10,941 nt of DNA. Source: an uncultured Lachnospiraceae bacterium. GTDB taxonomy: Bacteria > Bacillota > Clostridia > Lachnospirales > Lachnospiraceae. Positions 1 to 8,100 of this stretch are shown here, one piece after another (the stretch's first letter is position 1; every line of letters begins with the position of its first letter). The stretch covers positions 1 through 10,941 of the forward strand of contig CAJUAE010000108.1 of NCBI GenBank assembly GCA_910583965.1, written 5' to 3'. Below the pieces are notes generated by a model, which saw only the letters and a program-made list of their open reading frames with translations, was not told the origin of the DNA and ran no database searches. The translations under genes and the position numbers were made by a program.

Positions 1-3000
1 ACTCTGCCAAAAATCCACTAAATAATCCAGCTTTCTGACCAAATTCATCCAAATCACTTGCCGAAATATAGTCATCCTTAGAGTATACACTCTTTACATC
101 ATTATATTTAGTTAAGTCTTCTCTTACTTGATTGATTTCTCTTTCTAAAGCACCCGTTTCTCCCTTAATGCCAATTTCAATCTCTTTACCGTTACTCATT
201 TTGGTCTGTGGTGTATATTTTCTGGTCAAATATGCCAAATCACTTGAATTGACTGGATTATTATAGTATGCCTTTGCATCAATACTATCGACTCCTTTTG
301 GTATTGTCATAAAAAGCGTATAGAGTGGAATATCTTCCTCACTAAAATTTTTATATTTATTATAAGGTCTTTCTGCATAATCTGGGTCTGCGGTATTTCG
401 CAATTCATTCCATTCTTCAAACTTATCTGTAATACTATATACGCTATCACCCTTTGCCCACATTTGAATTAAGTCTTTATTAATTGTATCGATTTCCTCA
501 TAATGTGGATAATCAATCAGTGTTGCTCCCATCGTACTATCCCGCAGTATTGTGAGATTTGTAGGTGCATCTGTCTTATAGCAAATCTGAAGACCAGAAC
601 CAGTCATTGATTTGCCTTCCTCACTCATTGCGAGCTTAAATGGTGCGTATTCTGGATGCACTGCGCCGTGGAATATAAGAAAATCTGAACCTGTCTTAAA
701 TGCATTATTCTCAATTGTAAGCGCATCTTTCCAATAAGTATCTTCATCTCCAAAAAGTGCTGTCTGTGTCTGACTAAAAAATACATTCTCAAGGCTCTTG
801 CATCCTTCAAAAGCATTTGCACCGATAAAACTTACGGAATCGCCAAGCTCTACCCACTGCAACCCTGCACAATTCCGAAAAGCATTCGAATTAATCCTCT
901 GTACAGTCCCATCTGCAATCTGTACTTTATAAATAATATTACTTACATCTTTAAAACATCCATCTGCAATTTCTATAATTGTATAGCCGCCAACGGTCTC
1001 TGGTACTACTACTGCAAGTGGAAATCCTGTTGGATGATTCTCTGTATAACCCGATAAACTGGCTGTCTTTGCATTTGCATCAATAATATCAATGGTTGCA
1101 ATATAGTCATCACGACTTTCCTCGCCAACACCAATTTCCATATGTTCCTTACCGTCTGCACCCATATATACATATGGTACAACACCCGGTTTGCCATCCT
1201 CCATGAAATATCCCGGCACTGCATTCCATGTACATTTTCTAGGAGAGGCAATAGAGCCACTGCTTGCACCTGACTCAGGACCCCTTACATAAAATTTGTT
1301 ATTCACTACACCTGCAAACAGATTTTCCGAATTATAAGTTGCATTATAAGCACCATCTGGAAATTCCACACATTCCAGATTCTTACAGCCTGCAAATGTT
1401 TCATTAGGAACAATTGTCGCATCTCCATTAACACCATTTCCAAGTCTTCCTGGAAGCACTACTGTTTTAAGGTTTTCTCTACCAGCAAGAATATAATTAT
1501 TATTATTTTCTGACTCAGTATTCTCTTGCTTTATTCGATTCATATAGGAGGGAAAAGCAAAATCAGTAAGCGCTCCTCCATCCTGGTCCGCTGTCAATGC
1601 AAATGCTGCCTCTCCAATCTTAAAATCTGTACTTTCGCCCGCAAAATTTACTTTATTCAACTTATCACAGCCAAAAAAAGCATATGGTTCAATTTCTAAT
1701 GTACCATTTCTAAGACCTCCCATTGTCATCTCTGCAATACCTGAAAGGAAAAGGCATCCTGCACCAATCTTATTCACGTATTCAGGAAATACAATATTCT
1801 TTAATGAGGTATTATAAAATGCCACACGCCCAATTGTTTCGAGCTTTGAATTGCCGCTTGTAAATTGAATTGATTCAAGATGTACACATCCCGAAAAGGC
1901 TTCATCACCTAAAATCTTACAATTACTATCATCAATGGTTACATTTTTCAGATAATTAGAATTGGCAAATGATCTTCTACCAATAAACTGTACTGATGAA
2001 GGGATAGTCAATGTCCCTATTTCTCCATCATTATCTTCAGTATGTACTCCATCTTTTGGATTAAATGCATCCGTTTTGATACCTTTTATGGTAGCCTTAC
2101 CACCTGCTAAATATCCTGATATGTCATTTACCCAATTACCATCTGGACCTTGACCACTAATATTTATAGGCACATAAACAATTGTATCTGTAGGTGTTGT
2201 AAGACGCTTCAATGCATACTTTTTCAAATTATTATTACCACTGCTCATTCTCTGGCAGATTGTATAATCAATAAGATCTTGAAGCGTATTTTTATCCTCA
2301 TCAACTGACGCTTCATCTGCTCGAATACTTGAAAACTCAGCTGATACAGTCCTATATGCTTCGATATTTGTTTTATTTAAGTTTTCAATATTTGTCTTTG
2401 TATTATTCCAGTCTGTCTCATCTTGTTTGGTAACATTATTTCCTTTTGCAAGAATCCTATCTAAAGCATCCGTTAAATCCTTCATGTCTCTATTGTATTT
2501 TGCTAATTTATCTATATGCTCTTTTAATATATTCGGAGCAAAATCTGTAAAAATTTTTTCCACATCTGGAGTTGTATTATTTACTTCATTGTATTTATTC
2601 TTATCCTTAATACTAGGAGTTGTACCATAAATATCAGTATTACTGTTAACCTGATTTTTAATACTTCCAATTGGTGTAGTATCCATATCTACCCTTATAA
2701 CAGTAATTTCTTCAAATACAAGCTTTGTTGTTGAACTATCTGGATTGGTTATTGTCTGATCCCATTGTTTATATGTACTGTTATCAGAATCATCTTCATA
2801 TTTAAGTTCATATGTTTCATTATCAAATGTTTTATATATTGCATCTAAATAATCCGAATCCATTTTGACATAGTCATAGTATTCTTCTTCATAAATATCA
2901 AATTTCTCTATGTCAGTTTCAAAAACGCTTTTTGAAATCATTGCGTCATTCCCTAAAACATTAATCTTATATGCATCAATAAACCTATCACCTTCAATAT

Positions 3001-3277
3001 GTTGCGCTGTTTTTTCATCATTGCTAATATATTTATCTTCAAAATCATTTTTATTATACAAAGGATTATTCAATTTTGATAACTTCTGGTCCTCCCATAA
3101 GTAATTCTCCGCATTATCTTTTAAGTTTTCGTTATCTACCCCCGATGCCTGCATTGTACCATAATTCTCGACTGGTATTGCAGCCACAACAATCGCCATA
3201 ACCATTGTGAGTGCTGCGATTGTTCGCTTTACTCTCCTTCTTAGCTTAAAGTTCTTTTTCTTTTTACTCTTTGCCAT
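1..3277 (-). CDS. Secreted BspA-like leucine-rich-repeat (LRR_5) surface protein, 3'-truncated by window edge
   Basis: I translated the minus strand from ATG 3277 to the left edge: 1,092 codons without a stop, so the gene continues beyond the window. Residues 1-20 are strongly basic (MAKSKKKKNFKLRRRVKRT), followed by a hydrophobic core to about residue 36 (IAALTMVMAIVVAAIP), a clear Sec signal peptide with a long positive n-region. Residues about 40-240 are acidic, Asn/Asp/Tyr-rich and unlike any family I recognise. Residues about 240-330 look mostly helical. From about 395, LRR_5 repeats appear with the A-F-x-x-C-x-x-L signature: AFSGC (460), AFFGC (533), TFAGC (627), AFRNC (799) and AFEGC (822, exactly 23 residues later), plus variants at 404, 436, 486, 558 and 859. 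A non-repeat segment near 690-760 splits the array, and another repeat-like IPKGVDSIDAKAYY lies near 1000. BspA-type proteins are typically adhesins. The anchor, if any, would be in the missing C-terminus. Confidence 0.9.
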   Translation of the reverse strand, partial: MAKSKKKKNFKLRRRVKRTIAALTMVMAIVVAAIPVENYGTMQASGVDNENLKDNAENYLWEDQKLSKLNNPLYNKNDFEDKYISNDEKTAQHIEGDRFIDAYKINVLGNDAMISKSVFETDIEKFDIYEEEYYDYVKMDSDYLDAIYKTFDNETYELKYEDDSDNSTYKQWDQTITNPDSSTTKLVFEEITVIRVDMDTTPIGSIKNQVNSNTDIYGTTPSIKDKNKYNEVNNTTPDVEKIFTDFAPNILKEHIDKLAKYNRDMKDLTDALDRILAKGNNVTKQDETDWNNTKTNIENLNKTNIEAYRTVSAEFSSIRADEASVDEDKNTLQDLIDYTICQRMSSGNNNLKKYALKRLTTPTDTIVYVPINISGQGPDGNWVNDISGYLAGGKATIKGIKTDAFNPKDGVHTEDNDGEIGTLTIPSSVQFIGRRSFANSNYLKNVTIDDSNCKILGDEAFSGCVHLESIQFTSGNSKLETIGRVAFYNTSLKNIVFPEYVNKIGAGCLFLSGIAEMTMGGLRNGTLEIEPYAFFGCDKLNKVNFAGESTDFKIGEAAFALTADQDGGALTDFAFPSYMNRIKQENTESENNNNYILAGRENLKTVVLPGRLGNGVNGDATIVPNETFAGCKNLECVEFPDGAYNATYNSENLFAGVVNNKFYVRGPESGASSGSIASPRKCTWNAVPGYFMEDGKPGVVPYVYMGADGKEHMEIGVGEESRDDYIATIDIIDANAKTASLSGYTENHPTGFPLAVVVPETVGGYTIIEIADGCFKDVSNIIYKVQIADGTVQRINSNAFRNCAGLQWVELGDSVSFIGANAFEGCKSLENVFFSQTQTALFGDEDTYWKDALTIENNAFKTGSDFLIFHGAVHPEYAPFKLAMSEEGKSMTGSGLQICYKTDAPTNLTILRDSTMGATLIDYPHYEEIDTINKDLIQMWAKGDSVYSITDKFEEWNELRNTADPDYAERPYNKYKNFSEEDIPLYTLFMTIPKGVDSIDAKAYYNNPVNSSDLAYLTRKYTPQTKMSNGKEIEIGIKGETGALEREINQVREDLTKYNDVKSVYSKDDYISASDLDEFGQKAGLFSGFLAE
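540..2110 (-). repeat. LRR_5 (BspA-type) repeat array within the surface protein
   Basis: At least ten degenerate repeats of about 23-26 residues carry the pattern I-x-x-x-A-F-x-x-C-x-x-L-x-x-(V/I)-x-F. They form two blocks, roughly residues 395-650 and 765-900, separated by a non-repeat segment of about 115 residues. Divergence between copies is high, so this is an old protein repeat and not a recent DNA duplication. Confidence 0.8.
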
Positions 3278-3284
3278 GTTGTTT

Positions 3285-3290
3285 CTCCCC
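3285..3290 (-). promoter_or_regulatory. Ribosome binding site of the LRR surface protein
   Basis: GGGGAG on the minus strand, 7 bases ahead of ATG at 3277. It fixes the start of the long frame, and the first residues then read as a classical signal peptide. Confidence 0.85.
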
Positions 3291-3324
3291 GCTTTAATTA
3301 TTTTTATTCCCTCTTATTGACCTA

Positions 3325-3393
3325 TCATTTATTTATACATATAATTTGTGCCTCCAATCTATATTTCATAATAAATATTTGACTCCCTCTCAT
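3325..3393 (-). CDS. Candidate 22-residue small ORF ahead of the LRR gene
   Basis: The ATG at 3393 follows GGAGGG (3406-3411) with a rather long 12-base spacing. The frame codes a short mixed hydrophobic/basic peptide starting MRGSQIF and stops at TGA, 47 bases before the LRR start. A further GGAGG-ATG pair lies inside it in another frame and gives only MYK before a stop. No family is recognised; this may be noise or part of a translated leader. Confidence 0.2.
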   Translation of the reverse strand: MRGSQIFIMKYRLEAQIICINK

Positions 3394-3449
3394 ATTGCTA
3401 TCAATCCCTCCAATTCTCTAATTCATTGCTTTTGATTAAATTCTATTGT

Positions 3450-3530
3450 TTATTCAAATCCTTCTATATTTTCTGCTCTTGTTGCTGTCTTATGCAAACA
3501 ACGCAGTACTCCTAAATTTATCTGTTCCAT
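3450..3530 (-). CDS. Candidate 26-residue small ORF with strong ribosome binding site
   Basis: The ATG at 3530 is preceded by GGAGG (3537-3541) at a good 6-base spacing, and the frame runs 26 codons to TAA. The peptide starts MEQINLGVLRC and ends in ENIEGFE. It has one Cys, no membrane segment and no recognised family. It could be a real microprotein, a leader peptide controlling the LRR gene, or the stub of a lost gene. Only the ribosome binding site supports translation. Confidence 0.3.
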   Translation of the reverse strand: MEQINLGVLRCLHKTATRAENIEGFE

Positions 3531-3623
3531 AATAATCCTCCATACCACCTTTGTCGGCTCAAATAGAAATGAAAACGCTGTTTCTTACGTTTTTCTTGTG
3601 TGAAATCCTTGAAAAGATTCTCC

Positions 3624-3640
3624 AATTTCTTCAAGAAATT
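3624..3640. repeat. Perfect 17-bp palindrome, possible protein binding site
   Basis: AATTTCTT and AAGAAATT flank a single C. With a one-base centre it cannot form a stable small-loop hairpin of full length, so a dimeric DNA-binding protein site is a better guess than a terminator. It lies about 90 bases downstream of the sortase stop. Such AT-rich palindromes can occur by chance. Confidence 0.4.
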
Positions 3641-3732
3641 CTATAATACCTCTGCCCTTTCTTTCTAATATTTCTCTTTATTCAAAAGTCTTTCATTCGA
3701 TAATGTTTCTGGTGTATCCATCTTCTAAACTT

Positions 3733-4935
3733 CTAGCCAATCTTTTTCGCTACTACGACAAACCTCCCTTTCTTCTCCTGGTAATCGCAGGTTGAAAGTG
3801 TTAGAAGCTTATCTCCATAACTGGCAACAACTCCTGTATCATATAAAGACAAGGCGGCCATCTCATTTAAATAAGAATTAAACTCCATCTCGGAAGCGGC
3901 ATTGATAAATTGATAATATTTAAAAGTTACATCCTCCTCCGAATATACTTTTGAACGAAATACATACATCACCTGATATTTACCCTTCTCATAAATTGTG
4001 TCAAACTGTATAATTGGGTGTTCTTCATAATAAGATTCCTCGCTGTACTTATTTAATGTCCCAAACATCTTTCCTGATTTCATATGATGTCCATATAGAA
4101 TCATATTATCGCATCCCTTTATGACATCACATTGATAATCCATAAAAATACAACCATTTCGATCTTCCTCTTGATTAAAGTTATGATCGAGATAATACTC
4201 ATTGTTCACTGTCTGCATTACAGGGTAATCAATTATTGTATCGTCAATTTTGACCCATCCAATTAGCTTTTGATTCTTCTGATGTATTTTTTTATATTCT
4301 GGTAAAATATCTGGTATTGGGGTATCCTTGTCAGTAAGATGCACCTCAACTTTTTTATTGCCAGGATTTACCGCCCATGCGCCTGCCTTCTTCAATGCCG
4401 AAAGTTCCTCAAATTCCCTTGCACTTTTAGCAGATACCTGATAATATGCACCCAAATATCCAAAACTGATAATACATAAAAATACACAAACTGCCATCAA
4501 AATTTTTCGTTTTCTTTCTTTTTTCTTGAGTATCTCTATAATTTGCTCTTGCATATCCTTGTCAAAATCTTCCAGCTTTGTCTTGCTTTCTAATTTTTGT
4601 TGTTTTTTTGACGATATTACCATTTTTTCGAGATTTGTAATTTGTTGTTTCCGCTTTTCCTTTCGTGCAATCTTTTTTTCCTTTGCCTGTACTTCTTTCT
4701 GTTTGATTCGCTGGTACAACTCATAAATATTATCATCAAACTGTCTACCCACAATCGATTCAAAGATATAGTGTCCTTCTTTCAGTTTGTGATATAATAT
4801 CTCAACATCTTTTGGATTATCCAATTTCAGACTGCCGGTAATGGAATCGATGAGTTCTTTGTCCCTAAGCGCCGCTTGATATTCTTCTGCGTTCCGAAAC
4901 CGCCTGCCCTCAACAGTCCATATTATTTCCGCCAT
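3733..4935 (-). CDS. srtB: Class B sortase with long cytoplasmic N-terminal extension
   Basis: A complete 400-residue membrane transpeptidase, starting at the ATG at 4935 (an upstream TTG at 4959 lacks a ribosome binding site) and ending in TAG. The sortase domain spans about residues 205-400. It has the catalytic His in YGHHM (about residue 283), Cys in TLSTC (about 383) and Arg in GRFVVVAKK (about 391). The LSTC-D-Y-x-x-x-x-GRFVVVA spacing is typical of class B. A single membrane segment (about 145-166) follows a Lys-rich stretch, giving an N-in/C-out topology. Ahead of it are about 145 residues not needed by ordinary sortases: an EGRRFRNAEEYQAALRDK motif at about 9-26, then highly charged Lys/Glu helices likely to form a coiled coil (about 75-142). 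Class B enzymes join a Thr-containing sorting signal of an exported protein to peptidoglycan or pilus subunits. The substrate is not shown here; the flanking surface proteins are candidates only. The symbol reflects class, not proven orthology. Confidence 0.93.
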   Translation of the reverse strand: MAEIIWTVEGRRFRNAEEYQAALRDKELIDSITGSLKLDNPKDVEILYHKLKEGHYIFESIVGRQFDDNIYELYQRIKQKEVQAKEKKIARKEKRKQQITNLEKMVISSKKQQKLESKTKLEDFDKDMQEQIIEILKKKERKRKILMAVCVFLCIISFGYLGAYYQVSAKSAREFEELSALKKAGAWAVNPGNKKVEVHLTDKDTPIPDILPEYKKIHQKNQKLIGWVKIDDTIIDYPVMQTVNNEYYLDHNFNQEEDRNGCIFMDYQCDVIKGCDNMILYGHHMKSGKMFGTLNKYSEESYYEEHPIIQFDTIYEKGKYQVMYVFRSKVYSEEDVTFKYYQFINAASEMEFNSYLNEMAALSLYDTGVVASYGDKLLTLSTCDYQEKKGRFVVVAKKIG

Positions 4936-4940
4936 TCTAT

Positions 4941-4947
4941 CTTCCTT
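4941..4947 (-). promoter_or_regulatory. Ribosome binding site that decides the sortase start
   Basis: The minus strand reads AAGGAAG here, with the AGGA core 7 bases ahead of ATG at 4935. An in-frame TTG at 4959 would add eight residues but has no purine-rich ribosome binding site upstream, so the ATG is preferred. Confidence 0.75.
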
Positions 4948-4987
4948 TCTGTCTACCAAATCATTTCATTTACATAAATATTGTATT

Positions 4988-4998
4988 TAAACGGTTTA
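4988..4998. promoter_or_regulatory. Small palindrome TAAACgGTTTA downstream of the sortase -10 box, possible operator
   Basis: Five-base perfect arms flank one central base, placed about 14 bases downstream of the predicted -10 box and so at the start of the leader. The TGTAAAC/GTTTA half-sites and the central CG resemble operators of LacI/CcpA-family regulators, but the odd-length centre does not match the standard cre spacing. The site is short and may be accidental. Confidence 0.25.
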
Positions 4999-5011
4999 CA
5001 TATATACTATT

Positions 5012-5039
5012 ATTTTACTATATTTTCAGTTAATTTCAA
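5012..5039 (-). promoter_or_regulatory. Predicted sigma-A-type promoter of the sortase gene
   Basis: On the minus strand a TTGAAA -35 box (5034-5039) is followed after 16 bases by a TAAAAT -10 box (5012-5017), one mismatch from consensus in each case at the usual positions. It lies between the terminator-like hairpin and the sortase start. The implied transcript start is near 5005, giving a leader of about 70 bases. The region is very AT-rich, so chance matches are possible. Confidence 0.5.
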
Positions 5040-5062
5040 GTCTTTTTCCGATTTTTATGACA

Positions 5063-5107
5063 AAATATTAGAAACAGCACAAATTCAATGTACTGTTTCT
5101 AATATTT
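5063..5107 (-). terminator. Long AT-rich hairpin after the giant gene, probable terminator
   Basis: Two 18-base arms (5063-5080 and 5090-5107) are perfect inverted repeats apart from one position, which becomes a U-G wobble in the minus-strand transcript. The loop is 9 bases. It begins 28 bases after the stop codon of the giant gene. The run of U after the stem is short (ATATTTT then GTC), so this is not a textbook intrinsic terminator, but position and stem length fit the end of that transcript. It also places the sortase in a separate transcription unit. Confidence 0.65.
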
Positions 5108-5134
5108 ATACATTTTATGCAATTATAACCATAT

Positions 5135-8100
5135 TTATTTTACAGTGATTGTCATATTCACCGTAGCAGGTTTTGCCTCTGGATCTGCATCTCGGAAGGA
5201 AACCAGACACTTTACCTTGTATTGTCCTTTTTTTATCTGGGTTCTGTCACCCGCCAGATTAAAGCTTACTGTACCATTCTTGCTAATATTATTAACTAGC
5301 AAAAAGCTATTCGCATTCTTCTTATTACTTGGATCAATTTTAATTCCTGTAATATTATCTATATCAATGTTACTATTTTTCAATGATACAGAAACCGTAT
5401 ACTTATTTGAATTGTTTCGGTATAAGCTACACTTCGCAGGAGTCAATACAATCTTAGGTAGTGTATTGACAGGTTTGATTTTCACAGTAGATGAAATTTT
5501 ATATCCATTTTGTAACACAGATTGAATTGTTATAGGATATGATTGCTTTGAGGACATCGCTTTTCCAGTCTTAAGTTTCACTTCCACTTTATTGTCTGCA
5601 TTTAAAGAAGCCGTAAAATACTCTGCATTTTCTCCTTCCACACTTACACTTCTAACAGTTGAATCAATTCCCGAAACTTTCGGGGTATATATTACAGATG
5701 TATTTTCTCTATCTACTAAGTTAATCTTTCCTTTAGGTGATGCAAGTGTTATCTTTGCCTTGTCTGCCTCTGTTAATTTAATTGTCAGCGTTGCCTTCTT
5801 AATCGTTATCTCTTGTTCCAATAGCCTTATGGTCGCAAACAAATCCAATTTATAAGTTCCTGCCTTGACAGTTCCACGCTTTCCTGCATTCAATCCTAGG
5901 CTAATACTCCGAATCCCTTGACTAGAAGGTCTAAAATCGCATGCAAGATATTTATCGGTATCAATTAGTTTTGCCGCTGAGCCTCCATAAGTCAACTTTG
6001 TTATTGCAATATCACTTCCATTTACAGAAATAGGAATTGTATTCATTCCATTTGCAGTAATGTTTGTAGCCATATTCAAGGTTAATTGCTTACTGCCAAG
6101 TGATAGCGACAACTTATCAGGAGATGTTACATAAGTAATCTTTCCTTTTGGATTGACCGCCTGTGTCCAATTAGAGCTTTTTAGTTCTGTAGTGTAAGAT
6201 ACATTTTTTGCGCCAAGATAATCTACAGATGCACTGCCATTTCTATTAATCGTTAGATTAATACCACTATTTTGCGGTTTTGTAACCGCAAGTGTCATTG
6301 TGTTATCCAAGGGAATTTGCTCTTTTGTCTTGGAATTAATCACATTAATCACCCCTGATGAAATTCCTGGACAAACTACCATTCCAGTTAAACTCAAGGA
6401 TGGCTTTTTATTTTCTGTCGCAATTGTAAGTTCCATCGACTGCGGCTGTGTATAATCTGCAAATGTAATATTAAATTGTACCTTCTTCACTGACTTGGAA
6501 GAAAACTGACTAACTGTACTGCTGTCAAGGCCTTTCGCTTGAAAAGTAATTGTACCATTACTGCGATGATAACTTCCATTAAAGCCAATACCATCCACTT
6601 CTGGAATCTCTATCGACTGAATATCATATTTGCTCGATATTGTATAGACAGCTTCCGCATCCTTATAAAACAGATTCGCCTTTGTCTTTAGCTTTAATGT
6701 CGCTGAAGGTTTTGTAACGTCTGTTGTCACTTTTAATGAATATGGATACTTTCCTTTTTCTGTGACAACCTCTAATTTGCAGTTAGAGACTATTTTTCTT
6801 GAAGCTGATAAAACTGGTGCCCCCGATTTTAATCTTAAAGTAGAAATACCTTCTATCGGCGCGCTTACAGAAAAGTTTAAGGAACTTCTATCCTGATCCC
6901 CTTCCTTTTCTAACACATTGACAGATACAATCTTATTTCCATTCTGCTCCTGCAACCCAAGTTTAGTTCCATAAATATAATACTTATTGATTGTGACACT
7001 CGATGTCTCAAGAATCGGCGCATAATCCATAATATTTACGCGCAGAGTTCCTGTGCACTCTCCTTTGTCCTTTGCCTTTGCAGTAATTTCTACAGTTCCT
7101 TCTTTTTTCACAGTGAGAATCACTTCATTATTGTCATTTACTGCAACTGTTGCCACAGTCTTATCACTTGACTCCCAATCAAACTTTATATTGGGTGCAA
7201 GTTTTCCATTGATGGTGGCCTCCGCTTCAAGTTTTATAGAGTATTTATTTTTTGCGTCTCGAACGTCCTTTTGGTCAACTTCCATTCGATCTTGTGTTTC
7301 TACATATGTAAACTTTTCATTCCCTAGTTTTACAGGTTTTACTTTTACATTATTGACACAATCTGTTAGTGGAACTTCAACGCTAAAATCTTTTACAAAC
7401 AGATCAGCTCCCTGACTTGTTCCTTGATCAATCGCCAATGTCAATGAAAAATTAGCTGTTCCCCCACTTGTTTTGTCCATCGCTGCAATCACAAGATTAT
7501 CCCACTCTAAAGTTTCCACAGCAGCTATATTTTCCTCGGATGTCCTAACACAGTTTGTAGTGAGCCGTTCCTTGAACTTGGAGGTATTAATATCTGCTCC
7601 AATACACTGATAGGTAATTTGATAGGTCTCTTTCTGTCCCTGATTAATCAATTTCTTACCTGTTATATCAATACCGACAATGCGCGTAGCAGCCACTGGT
7701 AATCTCGCAGAAAACGGCTGGTATCCCTCCTCCGTATAAGTTGCCCAACAATATTGCAGCTCGTCGCTTGCAGTTAAGATAAGATCACCGTTGTTCCACT
7801 CCCAACCTTTTGGCAATTTACAGTAGGATAATGCGCGATCAACATTCTCAATATAGCTGACAATTCCTACTTCCTTAATTTTAATTTCCTTTTTGTCATA
7901 CAGAGGAAAAGAATCTGTAATGGAAATTGTCACTGCCACAGTATAAGGAGTTCCCTTTAATGTAGCACGCAACATAGCCGTTCCTGCTTTCAATGCGGTA
8001 ACTCTTGCTGTTCTGTCTGTTAATTTTTTCACGTATAATATATTATTATCTGATGATGTAAAACTTATAATCTGCGTCGGATCATCTGCACTTGACGGCT

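Larger units (their letters stand above)
3278..3732. other. 455-base gap between sortase and LRR gene; no large gene
   Basis: Every frame is broken by frequent stops. On the minus strand it contains a 17-bp palindrome and at least three GGAGG-type ribosome binding sites, each followed by an ATG that opens only a very short frame (about 2 to 26 codons). I found no convincing intrinsic terminator for the sortase and no clear -35/-10 pair for the LRR gene, although one or both would be expected here. The gap may be a long regulated leader or the remains of deleted genes. Confidence 0.6.

Noticed and set aside
625..1269. Minus-strand frames of 65 and 86 codons
   Set aside because: They overlap the LRR gene in a different frame on the same strand. 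The LRR frame is open throughout and gives conserved repeat motifs across these positions.
1962..3104. Plus-strand frames of about 64-67 codons
   Set aside because: Antisense to the LRR gene, Ser/Phe/Leu-rich as expected from shadows of Lys/Asn/Glu-rich coding sequence.
4526..4726. Plus-strand 66-codon frame rich in Ser, Phe and Cys
   Set aside because: It is the antisense of the Lys/Glu coiled-coil region of the sortase.
4936..4959. TTG at 4959 as the sortase start
   Set aside because: No ribosome binding site precedes it, whereas ATG at 4935 has AAGGAAG at correct spacing.
5135..5300. A sorting signal at the C-terminus of the giant protein
   Set aside because: The last 60 residues contain no LPxTG, NPxTx or (S/P)PxTG-type motif and no hydrophobic helix with basic tail.
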